Shown one piece after another: positions 9,690 to 20,529 of a stretch of 64,000 bases of DNA (the first letter of the stretch is position 1; each line of letters begins with the position of its first letter). The DNA is from Branchinecta lynchi (Eukaryota > Arthropoda > Branchiopoda > Anostraca > Branchinectidae): NCBI GenBank assembly GCA_023053575.1, contig JAKZAP010000009.1:11575869-11639868 (forward strand), read 5' to 3'. The notes under the pieces are model-generated. The model saw nothing but the letters and a program-made list of their open reading frames with translations, had not been told where the DNA came from and searched no databases. Both the position numbers and the translations under genes were made by a program.

Positions 9690-11290
9690 AGGCAAGACTC
9701 AAAGGGGGTATGGGTTGCGATCACGCGTACGATACTTTCTCCCCTTCAATCGATGACGCGCGAACCAGTGTACAACCGCTGTATGACGTTTATAATTGAC
9801 ATAAAGGGTGCTTTTGGCAATCTTTCTCGTGCGGCAGCTCTTCTATCTCTTGTGTTTAACGGTACAAAACTTTCTGTTGTGTGTGCTTTAAGGTCCTGGT
9901 ACGATGGACTTAATGTTCAAGTGGCAATTCTTTCCCCAAAAATTATGTCTAATCTAATTTCAGTGAGAAACGGCATTAGTCAAGGTGGCACTTTATCACC
10001 AGATATGTTTATGCATGTTTGGCAGATTGTTTTCGGTGACTTAAAGCACAACTCTTACTAGAAATGATCTTTTCATGATGAAATAATTCAGCGGTATCGA
10101 TTTCGATAACACCATTACTTTCGACGTGAGATTATCTATTTTCTTGCTAGCGCTTGTCAACTCTTTCCAGCGTTCCTGCTCTCCGACGCGGCGGCTAGAC
10201 GCAAAATGTTTGAAAAGTGAATGTGCCGTGGATAAAAAGTGGGAAAACGAAGCAAAACAAAAGAATTAGAGAACAGAAGAACGACCTTGTGGTCGTTCTT
10301 TCTGTTTCCAAACAGAAAAACAACACTTTGAAGTATCTCTTGACTGAAAACTCGGCTCGACTGAAAAAGTGCTAAAAAGTCGCAGAGACGAAATGCGGGG
10401 ATTTCTGAAGTTCATAATTCCGTAAGAAAGCCACTGATAACCTAAAACGCAGAATACGCAAGAGGGGTCCTTTAAAACTTGCTGAAACTTTGTTTTTAGC
10501 ATACGCTGATGATATTATTATTTTATGCCAGTCAAGGGAAAAATTAATCGAAAATTTGTACATTCTAGTGTCTAAATTGGGGGAAAAATGAAATTATTTT
10601 CTGATTAGTAGTTTACCGACACTGAAGTCCCTTCCGGCTTGTGGTGGGGGAATTATTGTAAGCCCTATTGAGAAAGATATGTATCCTGGAATCCCTTACA
10701 GTATCACGGAATGGAGTTTTTTTTCCTTATTCAACATGTGCGAGACAAAATAAGAAGAGCATTCAGTGCTGTTATTCGTTTACGGTGGATGTATCGCAGA
10801 GATGTTCTTGGCTCTATGTATACGGCTGTTGCCCTACCCCACATTCTTTTTCCGTCCATTTTATTTTCTTCGTTCCGTCTCTCTGAAATTTCTGCGTTAA
10901 AGTTACTTCTTATAAATTCTCTTAATTCCTTCTCGGTTTCCCTATTTTGTGCGAGTATCTCTTTCCTAACTACTAATTTTAAAGTGAAGAATCCTTTGGA
11001 GACTAGGAACAGTAAAATGTAAAACTTCCACAAAAAGGATGACAACATTCTTGTTCATTGCAACTTTTTTCCTTTTTTCACAAAAAATCGCCCTGGTGAG
11101 TTTGTTTATTTTGATCTTATTTTTTCTTGGTATTTCAGTGTAGATTTCTAGGCTAATTTGTTTTAAAGGGTCAACTGTTTATTTTTATGCAAGTGTGTGT
11201 GAGTTTGACTGATATGTTGTTGTTTTAATTTGTGTACATCAATCTTTAGTTCTGAAGGATTCAAATAAATAATAATAATAATCATAAAAT
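9690..11290 (+). pseudogene. Decayed LINE, RT fragment and 3' end
   Basis: A frame at 9726-10061 carries reverse-transcriptase blocks IDIKGAFGN and GISQGGTLSPD. About 440 bp later YADDIII (about 10500-10520) continues the RT palm, followed by a decayed thumb/C-terminal region with many stops. The same arrangement and similar wording occur at 50390-51597 and, intact, at 61977-63992, so all three belong to one LINE clade. The 3' end carries an (AATA)n-type tail near 11260-11282. The 10062-10486 interval between RT blocks holds unrelated sequence with a perfect hairpin (AGAACGACC/GGTCGTTCT, 10282-10303) and a stretch similar to 22181-22295, so it is probably a nested insertion. Confidence 0.75.
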
Positions 11291-12486
11291 TCTCTAAAAT
11301 TCTTTTCATATAAAAGCTTTTTTCTTGCATATATTTTATTAGCTTAAAACTGCAAATAATTGATCAAGATTCGCTTTAACATCATGGTCGCTATTAGATG
11401 AACTTTTTTGTTATTAACAATTATTCTTAAAGGATACCTCGTACTGCATAGTGTTTCTGCTCAAATGTGTCTGAGATAGTTTGCCACTTTATAAATAAGA
11501 TATGCTCACAGAAAATTACACACGGCTGCGGCTGATTTTAGCCTCTGTCCATGCCCCTTGCCTTGGCTGATGTGCATAACCGGTCTTTGGGCGGGAACGA
11601 ATCCTTGGAGGCAATGGTCACGTAAAGAGAAGAAATAGTGGCAAGCGTGATAATCGCAGTGAAATGCTAATAGAGGAAATACGATAAAATTGTAAAGTAA
11701 AAGTTAAGCGAACGGAAATGGATGGAAAAACTACTGAAGTAGACTAAATTACTACCATATAAGTACAACGTGTCCTTTAAGGTTAGTCTTTCAAATACAT
11801 CCTATAACGACTTGCAGTTACTGCACCGGGAAATATAATGATTGGCTCTATCTGTCACAACTAGATTCCTATTCAACAGAGCTGAACTGGAACAAAAAAG
11901 ATGATGAAACAATTCAAACTTTCAGCTCAACTTTAAAAGTGACAAGTCGCAACTACGTGTCGGCATAGGCAATTCAAAGAAGCGTTTCATAAGGCAAATA
12001 CCTTGTCACAACATGAATATAGAGAGGATGAACACGACTTTACTCTTAAAAGGCTGATATCCCCAGAAGAATTTTATCGAGGACTTTGGTCCGTATCAGA
12101 TCCGAGATACGAGATTAAATGAAAGGGTTTTCGGCTAATTGTCGTTTTAAATGCTTTGAAGAGTTGCAGTTTTTCGAGTTTTCGGTCGCTAAACCAAGAT
12201 TTGTGGCGTAGAAGAAGTTTAACAACTTTTCGAACACTCTTAATGATTTTTCCTGCAACGTCTGTGGTGGAGTTGCACAACGCGCATGGCAGAGGGGTTA
12301 CCTACTTCTTATGCCCTTGTCATGTTTTATTCAAATTCAAAATATTCACCAAGAGCCTGTAACCAAGCTACAAGCATATTGCTTTCCTACTGTTTATTTA
12401 CATTGTTATACGTTCTTCTTCTTGTTTAGATTTGTATTGTTCTTTTCCTTTTCTTATTTCTTTTTGCTACTCCGTCTAGTGACAGT
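11291..12486. other. No gene recognised
   Basis: AT-rich sequence. No frame with family features, splice-bounded exon or element boundary was seen. Confidence 0.4.
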
Positions 12487-12783
12487 GAGCATGTTCCACC
12501 CTACTTACCGTAGTTACTACGCAAAAATTCTGGCTTTCTGCCGTGAAGGCTGGAACAGATTTTTCTGTTTTCCAGCAGAATATCTTGCCACGTGCTAATC
12601 CGACCAATCACGTTACAGAGATGCGCAGTTACCACGCTTCCTACGCTCCCGAGCATGGTAAGCAAATAGTTACTATTAGGAACTATTTCGAGAAGGTTGG
12701 AACAGTCAGCGTAGTAACTTTTTACGAGGTTGGAACGAAAATAGTAACTAGTAGTTACTATTGTTAGAGGTTGGAACACGCTC
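12487..12783. mobile_element. ~300-bp MITE of the GAGCGTGTTCC family, copy A
   Basis: It starts GAGCATGTTCCACCCT and ends AGGTTGGAACACGCTC. The short TIRs match the outer ends of the copies at 15484-19403, 41562-41821 and 42159-42449. Shared internal words are ATTCTGGCTTT, GAATCCGACCAATCACG and GAACGAAAA. It is non-coding and gives the intact layout needed to interpret the copy split by a LINE. Confidence 0.75.
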
Positions 12784-13817
12784 CGTGTGACGGGTTAAAG
12801 AAAATTACTCATTCATTCATTCCTTTTGCTGGAAGCGTAAGGATGCACAACTTCAAAAGATAACAGACAATACACTTATCAGTTAAAGTTTAAAACGAAC
12901 CGGACTGGGATCCGACCGTCTACTTACACATCACTTATTCGGCTGAACAGGCCTGCAAATCCGATAAAAAAAAGCGTTACTTCGTTTGTCCGCTCTCCAC
13001 ATATAATCGAATTCATTTAATGAAGTTTTTCTTTCGGATTTATGGCACCTCTATGTGCTTGTACCTCTATGCTTGAAATATTTAGCAAATAAAAAGGTAG
13101 GCCATTGTCGAAAAATAAACTAAAAATGGCCGATTTTTAGCATTCCATATCTTTACATCACTTTACTATTTTCTTCCACCGTGACTTTTCGGAGTTTAGC
13201 TTCTTTAACCATTGACATGCAGGCTTTTGTTAAAATTCAAATTCTCCGCGCCTCGGTGAATTTTGGGATGTCGTGCAAGTAGAGCACGTTCGGAAAATCA
13301 GCCGTAAAAATATGCTGCCTTTTCAGTTAAGCTTTAATGTTACAGAAACATTATATTATGAACCCTATAACTTGTGATTTTGTTTTATTTAAACAGAACA
13401 CTAACCTACCCTTGGTTTCCACTCTTACTTGTATCTAAAGAATAATACTTTAAAGATCATAAAGGAAATGTTCTGTAACACTTGTACGAAGTGTGATCTG
13501 TTGAAATCGCGCATCCTTGTGTTAAACGTTATTAAACATTGAAATCGCGTAGGCAGTGGACTCACTCCAAATCGAAGCTTGACAAGGAGTGGGAAGCCAA
13601 ACCCTGGAAATACGAGTGGGATGCCCCGGAATCCTCTACCAGACACTAGCCAAAAAATCAGTCCCAACATCATGTGTGACTAACATCACTCAAACCAGTG
13701 ACCACCAGAGGAGGGATCATCCACCTTTGTCGCTGGACAAAGCGATTTAAGGTAATTTTAAGATAACAATGTAAACCTTAAAATCAACGCAAATTTTCAA
13801 CTTTTCTACAATCCCAC
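12784..13817. other. No gene recognised
   Basis: Nothing supported by motif or repeat comparison was found in this interval. Confidence 0.4.
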
Positions 13818-15241
13818 TTTTTGGGATCCCAAAACGTAAGTGGAGGGATACCTATGACATCGCAAAAGTTGTCCGTCTGTCCGTCCGTCCGTCCGTCCGT
13901 CTGTAAGCACGATAACTCTCGAAGGGGATGAGATATTTTGATGAAACTTGGTGTGAGGGTTCGTTGGGTCGTCGGACCAGTCAAGTTCGTAGATGGGCTT
14001 TGTAGCTCTACATTTAGGGGTGGGGGAGGGGATTCAAATTAAGGGACAAACAAAATGTTTTGAAACAGCTAATGTGATAGTCGATTATGGGGTAAGAAGA
14101 CATGCTGAACACGATGGTGAAAACCATTTTGTCATCGGACAAGTAGTTCGCCCGGAATCCGGCCAAAACCGGAAAGTTTGTTGAAAGTAAAAGTTTTATT
14201 TGAAGTTGATTAGATGTTCGATTTAGTGGTAGGAAGACATGCTGAAAACGATGGTGAAAATTATTTTCTCTACGGACAAGTATTTCGCCCGGAATCCGGC
14301 CCAAACCGGAAAGTTTGTTGAAAGTAAAAGTTTTATTTGAAATTGATTAGATGTTAGATTTAGGGGTAGGAAGACATGCTGAAGACGATGGTGAAAACTA
14401 TTTTCTCCATGGACAAGTATTTCCCTCGGAATCCGGCCCAAACCGGAAAGTTTGTTGAAAGTAAAAGTTTTATTTGAAGTTGATTAAATGTTCGATTCAG
14501 AGGTAGGGAGACATGCTGAAGACGATGGTGAAAACTATTTTCTCGACGGACAAGTATTTCGACCGGAATCCGGACCAAACCGGAAAGTTTGTCAAAATTA
14601 AAAGTTTTATTTGGAGTTGATTAGATGTTCGATTTAGGGCAAGAAGACATGCTGAACACTTATGTGAAAACAAGTTTCTACCCGGACATGTAGTTCGTCC
14701 GGAATCCGGCCAAAACCGGGAAACAGTTGGAAGTCAAAGTTTTATTTCTAGTTGATTAGACAAGCGATTTAGGGGTAAGAAGAGATGCTGAGTCCCTGTG
14801 TGACAATCGTATTTTACCCGGACATATAGTTCGACCGGAATCCGGCTGGAATCGGAAAATTTGTTATAAGCTAAATTTCTATTTGAAGTTGATTAGATGT
14901 TCATTACTGGGGAAAGAAGATACCCTGATTTCGTCTCTGAGCTTTCTTTTTTCGCCGGACAAGTAGTTCTGGAGTTCGGCCGGAACCGGGAAATTGGCAG
15001 AAGTGGCAGGAAGTTTTCGTCAAAACAGATATGACTTATAGGGGTAAACACACATGCTGAATCCAAATCTGAACTTGGTTTTCTCAGGTGATTAGCTATT
15101 TGGCCTTAATCTGTTTCTGAATTTTAATTGTAAAAATGTTCAAGGAGTCTGGCGAAGACTGGATCTGGCTAAGACAAGACCCAGTTGTCTGGATCAGATA
15201 TTGAATTTTTGGGATCCCATCGAAACCTTTGGTCTTGTTTT
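13818..15241 (+). mobile_element. GGGATCCC-family element, copy C1
   Basis: The left end is TTTTTGGGATCCCAAAACG and the right end GGGATCCCATCGAAACC ... GGTCTTG followed by T's. Inside, in order: a (GTCC)n tract near 13875; a conserved segment with GATGAAACTTGGTGTGAG; and about five ~137-bp repeats in which CATGCTGA recurs at 14101, 14238, 14375, 14512 and 14648. These units contain CCGGAATCCGGCC. There is no transposase or RT, so it is a non-autonomous repeat of unassigned class. Frames of 60-96 codons in it derive from the 137-bp unit. Confidence 0.75.
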
Positions 15242-15641
15242 AGCACCAATGTCAAGACGACACAAAATAATAAGGAAATAAAAGGAACTTAAATTAAAAT
15301 ACGTAAGGATAATGAGAATACAAATATTTATAAAATAATAAATATTACAATCTCTCTATTCAAAGAAGAGATAAATGCGAGGAGAAACACACTAACTGAA
15401 GACACTCATGTTCCCAAGGATTAACGGTTGACAAGATTATTTCAAAGATCTCTCCAAGATTATCTTCACTGATAATTTATCATGAGCGTGTTCCACCGTC
15501 CTTACCGTAGTTATACGCATGACGTCACGAATTCTGGCTTTTGCCGCCAAGGCTCGGATGATTTTTCTATTTTCCAGCACGAATCTCCCGGGGCCAAGCA
15601 CTCAGGACACCGATATGTCAGCTTAGTGTCACGCGGGCCAT

Positions 15642-16421
15642 GTGCAACGTTTACCTTTAGCGAGTTCGACCCAACTGGGGATAACGTTATGGAACATCCA
15701 AGGAAATTCGAGTGAAAAAATGTTAAGTCTAATAAATGAGTGTGTTTGCCGGTGTTACATAATATGTTTGGTTGAAACGTGGCAAAGGGGAAGTATGAAT
15801 GTTGAAGGTTTTGAAAGTTTTGAAAGTTGTAGAGAGCCAAGTAAAAATGGTAGGGTATATGGGGGGGGGGGAGTAAGCATTCTAGTTAAAAAAGATAGTT
15901 TGAAAGGGCTAGAGAGAATAAAAAGTAGGTCGGAAAACATTGTATGGTTGAAAGGAAATATTTTTGCCCGTAAGATAATTGTGTGTTGTGTTTATATACC
16001 GCCCCAGTCAAGTTCGTACTCGAATGAAGATAGTTGGAATATATTGTGTGATGAAATGTCTACCCTGCGAAAAAGATTTCATAATCATGGATTCATTGTT
16101 CTAGGTGATTTCAATGCTTATACCGGTCGTATGATGGAAAATGTTGAACTGCGAATGGACCCGGAGGAGTCTTCCCAGCTTCTAGAGGAGTACATCGGAA
16201 ATTATGGTGAGAGGAGAAGTAAGGACCAGAATCGCCGGAAAAACAGGTGGGGTCTAAATTTGTTGGATTTTGCGGGAAATGAAGAGTTGATAATTTTGAA
16301 TGGGAGGATAGGGGAGGATCGGGAAGCAGGGGGTGATTTTACGTGTTACGCGGGTAAGCTCCCAAGCTTAATTGATTACGTGTTACTCTGTCCTACACTT
16401 TGGCCTTTTGCAAGAATCTGA
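15642..16421 (+). CDS. LINE AP-like endonuclease domain
   Basis: This is the N-terminal part of the LINE polyprotein. It is an apurinic-endonuclease-type nuclease that nicks target DNA to prime reverse transcription. Visible motifs are WNIQGN (residues ~17-22), LVETW (~43-47), CCVYIPP (~115-121), LGDFNAY (~154-160), a basic NRWGLNLLDF block, and SLIDYVLL (~244). The last block, GSDHLPLN, is in the next frame (nt ~16439-16462), so the domain is complete but broken by a one-base shift in the T-rich ACTTTGGCC region. No ATG is obvious at the start; the frame opens with GTG and the true start is uncertain. The G-run at about 15863-15872 is another potential indel hotspot. Confidence 0.85.
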   Translation: MQRLPLASSTQLGITLWNIQGNSSEKMLSLINECVCRCYIICLVETWQRGSMNVEGFESFESCREPSKNGRVYGGGGVSILVKKDSLKGLERIKSRSENIVWLKGNIFARKIIVCCVYIPPQSSSYSNEDSWNILCDEMSTLRKRFHNHGFIVLGDFNAYTGRMMENVELRMDPEESSQLLEEYIGNYGERRSKDQNRRKNRWGLNLLDFAGNEELIILNGRIGEDREAGGDFTCYAGKLPSLIDYVLLCPTLWPFARI

Positions 16422-18607
16422 GTGTAGAGAATGTGATCGGTTCTGACCACCTCCCATTGAATGTGATGTTTGAATTTGAAAATAATCATGGTACAGGGAC
16501 AATGCATGTGGTGATGGAAAATGAATTAATTCATGTAGAAGGTCCTGTGGATATTAGGAAATCGTTAAAAACTGAGGAATTTTCGGAAAAAGAGTTGGCT
16601 GAAAAGCTGGTTCAAGTTGATATGGAGATCCATGTGAGAAGTTGTATTGAAAGACTTACGGAAGGCCAAATTGAAAGTTCCCTTGAACAGCTGACAGGTA
16701 AATTGCATGAAGTTGGTTTGGAGGTGAGCAGAAAAAAGAGGAAAGGAAATAGAAATAAAAACACGTTTTACGATAGTGAATGTAAACAAATGAGAACGGT
16801 CGTAGTTGCGTGTTTGAAAATGTTGACAAGTAGTCCCCCAGAAAATGTAGAAGCATGTTTAGAAAAGTATCGTATTGAGAGAAAAAAATACAAAAACCTG
16901 TTAAAAAATAAGAAAAGTAGGATAGACGAAGATAATAAAAAAGAAGTGATAAAGAGTTTTAGGGAAAAGAACACTAGGGAGTTTTGGAATAGTTTTAAGT
17001 GTACGATTAGTAATAAGGAACAATGCAACGTCCCTCCGGCGGAGTCATGGCCGGAATTTTTGGAAGTAAAAAAAGGAGGAATGAGTGATGGGGATAAGTT
17101 ACCTGAACAATTTGTGGAGGATCTTAAGACTATGTATTGTTTTCCATTGAAAGAGGTAGATTCGCAGCTTTTAGATCCTATAACAGAAACGGAAGTATGG
17201 TCATCCCTGAAATCTATGAAAGGTAGGTCAGCTCCAGGACAAAACGGCATACCGACAATAGTTTTAAAGTGGAGCAGAGTTTACGTTTTACCGTTCCTGG
17301 CTTTGGCGTTTTCTTGGATGGTGGAAAAAGCAACATGGCCTAGTCAGTGGAATATATCGATAGTGGTACCAATATTTAAAAAGGGGGATAGGAAATGTCA
17401 TGATAATTATAGAGGGATCCATTTAAGATCTACAATAAGTAAGTTATCTTGTAAAATTATAGACGTTAGAATAAAAAAGTGGTTAGATACGACAGATAAG
17501 TTAACTAGGGTCCAGGCAGGTTTTAGGGAAGGGTACAGTACTTTGGACCAAGTATTTAGTTTACAAGTAATAATTCGGAAATATATAGCGAAAAGAAGAG
17601 GAAGGTTATATGTTGCGTTCGTGGATCTGAAAGGAGCGTTCGATCATGTTAAGCGCCATTTACTGATGGAAGCACTGGTGAGTATTGGCCTACCTAGCCG
17701 ATTAGTTTTGTTAATAGTGGAAATATATGCTAAAATATACATAGTAGTTAGAGTTTTTAAAAATGTGTCACGGAGGATTAAATCGTTAAAGGGAGTTAAA
17801 CAAGGGTGTACTCTAACCCCGAAGTTGTTCTCTATTTATATTAATGATTTGGAACAATTTATGATTGAAAAAAATGAGCCAACAATAAATATTGACATAG
17901 TAACAATTTGTTTGTTGTTATTCGCGGATGATATTGCATTGATAGCAGAATCAAGGCATAATCTTCAGAAGCTGTTGGATATTTTGGATGAATATCTCGC
18001 AGTAAAGGAGCTTGAGATAAATATAGAAAAAACAGATGTAATGGTTTTTAGGAAAGGAGGTAAAATAGACCAGGAGCCGTTGTTAAAGTTTAGAGGAGAG
18101 CCGATTAGCTATAAAGAACAATTTAATTACCTAGGATGTACGCTTCCGTGGAACGGAAAGTTTGGAAAGCAGTTTGAGAATAGTCTTGTTAAAGGAAAGC
18201 GTTGTATTAATATGATGTTACGGAGTAGCCTTAGGGAAATCGGTGATTTAAAATTACATAAACATTTATTTAAGTCTAAAGTTATACCTGCGGTCCATTA
18301 TGGATCTGAAATATGGGGTTTTGGTAAAGGGGAAAAATTAGAACAATTACAGTTAAGTTATTTCAAAAGAATTTTAGGGGTTAGTAAAAAAATGAATTCA
18401 TTAGTAGTTAAGGGGGATTTAGGTTTAGCAAGCATGCGAAGACATAGATGGGTAGCTATGATAGGTTTTTGGGAAAAGATTTTGATGCTGCCGAGAGTAA
18501 GGATCCTCAAGGCGGCTTATAAAGAAAGTATTTTAGATACTAGAATAGAGTCGTGGTCTTCACAAATAAGATGTATTTTAGATGGTTGTGGATTGTCAAT
18601 GTGGTAG
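16400..18607 (+). CDS. LINE reverse transcriptase
   Basis: A 735-codon frame continues the endonuclease after the frameshift: SDHLPL at residues 15-20 completes that domain. RT blocks follow in order: SAPGQNGIP (~277), WNISIVVPIFKKGD, YRGIHL, QAGFREGYST, VAFVDLKGAFDHV (~406), GVKQGCTLTPKLFSIYIND, and the catalytic FADDIALIA with both aspartates near residues 510-511. YLGCTL marks the start of the thumb. All catalytic residues are present. The frame stops at TAG 18605-18607, in place of a Trp codon in the related copy at 52604-52984 (LWNGGVG there, W-stop-NDGVG here). A single G-to-A change therefore explains it, and the same frame continues downstream. Confidence 0.9.
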   Translation: MAFCKNLSVENVIGSDHLPLNVMFEFENNHGTGTMHVVMENELIHVEGPVDIRKSLKTEEFSEKELAEKLVQVDMEIHVRSCIERLTEGQIESSLEQLTGKLHEVGLEVSRKKRKGNRNKNTFYDSECKQMRTVVVACLKMLTSSPPENVEACLEKYRIERKKYKNLLKNKKSRIDEDNKKEVIKSFREKNTREFWNSFKCTISNKEQCNVPPAESWPEFLEVKKGGMSDGDKLPEQFVEDLKTMYCFPLKEVDSQLLDPITETEVWSSLKSMKGRSAPGQNGIPTIVLKWSRVYVLPFLALAFSWMVEKATWPSQWNISIVVPIFKKGDRKCHDNYRGIHLRSTISKLSCKIIDVRIKKWLDTTDKLTRVQAGFREGYSTLDQVFSLQVIIRKYIAKRRGRLYVAFVDLKGAFDHVKRHLLMEALVSIGLPSRLVLLIVEIYAKIYIVVRVFKNVSRRIKSLKGVKQGCTLTPKLFSIYINDLEQFMIEKNEPTINIDIVTICLLLFADDIALIAESRHNLQKLLDILDEYLAVKELEINIEKTDVMVFRKGGKIDQEPLLKFRGEPISYKEQFNYLGCTLPWNGKFGKQFENSLVKGKRCINMMLRSSLREIGDLKLHKHLFKSKVIPAVHYGSEIWGFGKGEKLEQLQLSYFKRILGVSKKMNSLVVKGDLGLASMRRHRWVAMIGFWEKILMLPRVRILKAAYKESILDTRIESWSSQIRCILDGCGLSMW

Positions 18608-19114
18608 AATGATGGCGTAGGTCCTGGTTTGCAATTGGGAAAAATAAAAAAAGAGGTGGAGGCTAGGCTTTTAGACCAAGAAATTCAGAGTTGGCAGGTT
18701 GCAAAGGATCTGTCACATTCATTGAGGTATTATGCTAAGGCTAAAGAGGTGTGGGGGGAGGAAATATTTTTCAAGGTGTTTTTAAAAAAGGAGGAAGTAA
18801 AGTTGGTGTGGTGTCTCAGGGCAGATTGTTTACCGCTTGGGAGAAGAAGAACATATATTGGAAGTTCTTCCGAACGTTCTGGTCAGTATTTCTCCTGTCC
18901 AATGTGTGGAGATGAGAATGAAAGTGTGGTGCATGTCATGTGTGAATGTGAAGAATTAAGAGAGTTAAGGAATGAAGTGTTTGGAGAATGCGTGAGGGTG
19001 TTCGATGAGGAATGGATGTGTAGTTTGATTGGTAGCCGGCAGTTTGGTGATATGAGGAGGCTGGCAAGATTCCTCAGGGTCGCTTTTCAACACCGAAAAT
19101 TATGCCTAGAGTAA
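18608..19114 (+). CDS. LINE C-terminal domain with Cys/His motif
   Basis: This is in the same frame as the RT, after the single TAG. It is rich in charged residues (RYYAKAKEVWGEEIFFK) and ends with a CPMCGDENESVVHVMCEC zinc-knuckle-like pattern (C-x2-C-x8-H-x3-C), common at the C-terminus of several LINE clades. It then ends naturally at 19112-19114. The diverged copy at 52400-52960 (minus) preserves DQEIQ, FYAKAKDVWGEEI and the MCECE block, which confirms this region belongs to the element. Confidence 0.8.
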   Translation, partial: NDGVGPGLQLGKIKKEVEARLLDQEIQSWQVAKDLSHSLRYYAKAKEVWGEEIFFKVFLKKEEVKLVWCLRADCLPLGRRRTYIGSSSERSGQYFSCPMCGDENESVVHVMCECEELRELRNEVFGECVRVFDEEWMCSLIGSRQFGDMRRLARFLRVAFQHRKLCLE

Positions 19115-19669
19115 GTAGGTTACGGTATAGATCTTTGTTCTTTTTTTTGTTTGTTTATCTTGTTGCCATGGCCTTTTGGCTTTTTTGTGCAATTAAATCT
19201 ATCATGCCACGGGCGAATCCGACCAATCACGTTACAGAGATGCGTTGTTACCACGCTTACTACTCTCCCGAGCATGGTAAGCAAAAATAGTGACTATTGG
19301 TTACTATTTCGAGAAGGTTGGAACGGTCAGCGTAGTAAATTTTTACGAGGTTGGAACGAAAACAGTAACTAATAGTTACTATTGTTAGAAGAGTGGAACA
19401 CGCTTTATGTTCATGGAAGAGATTTCAAGATCCCAGTGATCGAAGCGCGACAGAATGCGCACAGAGGGTTACACACTCTACAGTTAGAAAATAAGTAAAA
19501 TTATGTGATACAATAATAACAAAAAATGAATTATGAAAGAAGTAAAATTTTGATGGATCTATCACTCGACAGTCAACTTTTTCCACGTACAAAATGGCCA
19601 ATTCCGTTACTTTCATTTTCTTACAAGTATTCCCTTATCCCAAGCTTACTATGAATCACGTTTAGTGGC

Positions 19670-19760
19670 GCTGATCGCATAAGTCAGTACAGGTTTATTC
19701 CAGACTTTCGGCCCTTTTAGGCAAAGGTCCTCTTCAGGCCGCACGCTATCTCAAGGATCT
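19670..19760 (-). repeat. Diverged Penelope-like terminal fragment
   Basis: It contains CATAAGTCAGTACAGG, a TTTCGGCCC hairpin and GTCCTCTTCAGGC, that is, the minus-strand hammerhead-like motif in degraded form. It lies next to a better copy at 19781. Confidence 0.5.
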
Positions 19761-19780
19761 CAAGAATTTATAATTTTATT

Positions 19781-19975
19781 TGACGGTGCAAAACGGCTAA
19801 GTCAGCTACATTTTATTCGAGCTATGTTTCGGCCCTTCTTGGCAAGGGTCCTCTTCAGGCTCAAGCCGCTCAAGCTGGAGAATGAACTTGTGGAAAAACA
19901 ATTAGAGACTCTTGCTTAATGTTTTGTGAACTTCTTCGGAAAGTTGGTTGGATTAAAAGAACATCTAATTTATAA
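19781..19975 (-). mobile_element. Penelope-like terminal fragment, hammerhead-like
   Basis: It begins TTTGACGGTGCAAAACGGCT and matches 3061-3230 closely, including the right-hand AACTTGTGGAAAA and GTGAACTTCTTC segments. Read on the minus strand the order is CTGAAGA, hairpin with loop GCCAAG, GAAA. The expected cleavage site is changed to GC, so this copy is probably inactive. Confidence 0.6.
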
Positions 19976-20529
19976 TTTATTGGACTTCTTGATCCAAACA
20001 ATCGGGTCTTGTAGGTTTTCGGTCTTCGCCAGGTTCCTTAAACAGGTTACTATTTATACCTAACCAACCGCTTGAAAACGCACACAAATTGATACCATAG
20101 TGGTGTTTTTGACAAATAACGATAACCGCCTAATCAGCTGAGAAAACCAAGTTCAGATATACTTGAAATATCTTAGTTTTCCGCCCCCACGCTGGACTTA
20201 ATTAATGGATTTTAGTCGCCTACCGTCAGAACGAGAAATGAAAAGGTCAATTACATTTTTGATAGTTGCCGACCCCTCCCTGAACTTAATGCCTACCCAT
20301 GTCGGGATACTAAAACGAGGAAAGGATGGTAAACTTTCCGAGTTTGAAAAGTTGCCGACCCCTTAAAGAATGCTAAAGAGAGGATGGGAACGGTGCAGCT
20401 TTCCAGTTTTTCGCAGCTTGAATTCTGGTGACATCCTTCCTCGTTCTAGTATTCCCTTCCTCGTTTTAGTATGCCTTCCTGCTTTTCTCGTGTTCCCTTC
20501 CCTTCCTGCTTTTAGTCGATCCCGTTAAA
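19976..20529. repeat. GGGATCCC-family scraps and CTTCCT-rich tandem repeat
   Basis: Pieces resembling the right end of the GGGATCCC family (AATCGGGTCTTGTAGG; GAGAAAACCAAGTTCAGATA) lie at 19998-20170. At 20425-20520 a short unit around CCTTCCTCGTTTTAGTAT repeats about three times, and its inverse ACTAAAACGAGGAAAGG lies at about 20311. Confidence 0.5.

Larger units (their letters stand above)
15589..19204 (+). mobile_element. Non-LTR retrotransposon (LINE), ~3.6 kb, nearly complete
   Basis: An AP-endonuclease, an RT and a C-terminal zinc motif run in one direction. There is about 50 bp before the endonuclease and only about 90 bp of 3' sequence without a poly(A) tail. No ORF1 is seen, so it is either a single-ORF LINE or 5' truncated. 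Two lesions interrupt it: a frameshift near 16395-16405 and a stop at 18605-18607. A minus-strand relative of its 3' end lies at 52400-52960. The clade is not assigned. Confidence 0.85.
15484..19403 (+). mobile_element. MITE copy B split by a full-length LINE
   Basis: The left half (15484 to about 15588) and right half (about 19204-19403) match the corresponding halves of the intact MITE at 12487-12783. The junction falls between the words TTTTCCAGCACGAATC and ATCATGCCACGGGCGAATCC, which are adjacent in siblings such as 41562-41821. AATCT-like sequence at both junctions may be a short target duplication. Confidence 0.75.

Noticed and set aside
13993..14578. Repeated 60-96 codon frames in the GGGATCCC elements (GRIPGEILVRRENSFHH type)
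   Set aside because: Frames follow the ~137-bp unit on either strand, with different starts in every copy; judged artefacts of the repeat.
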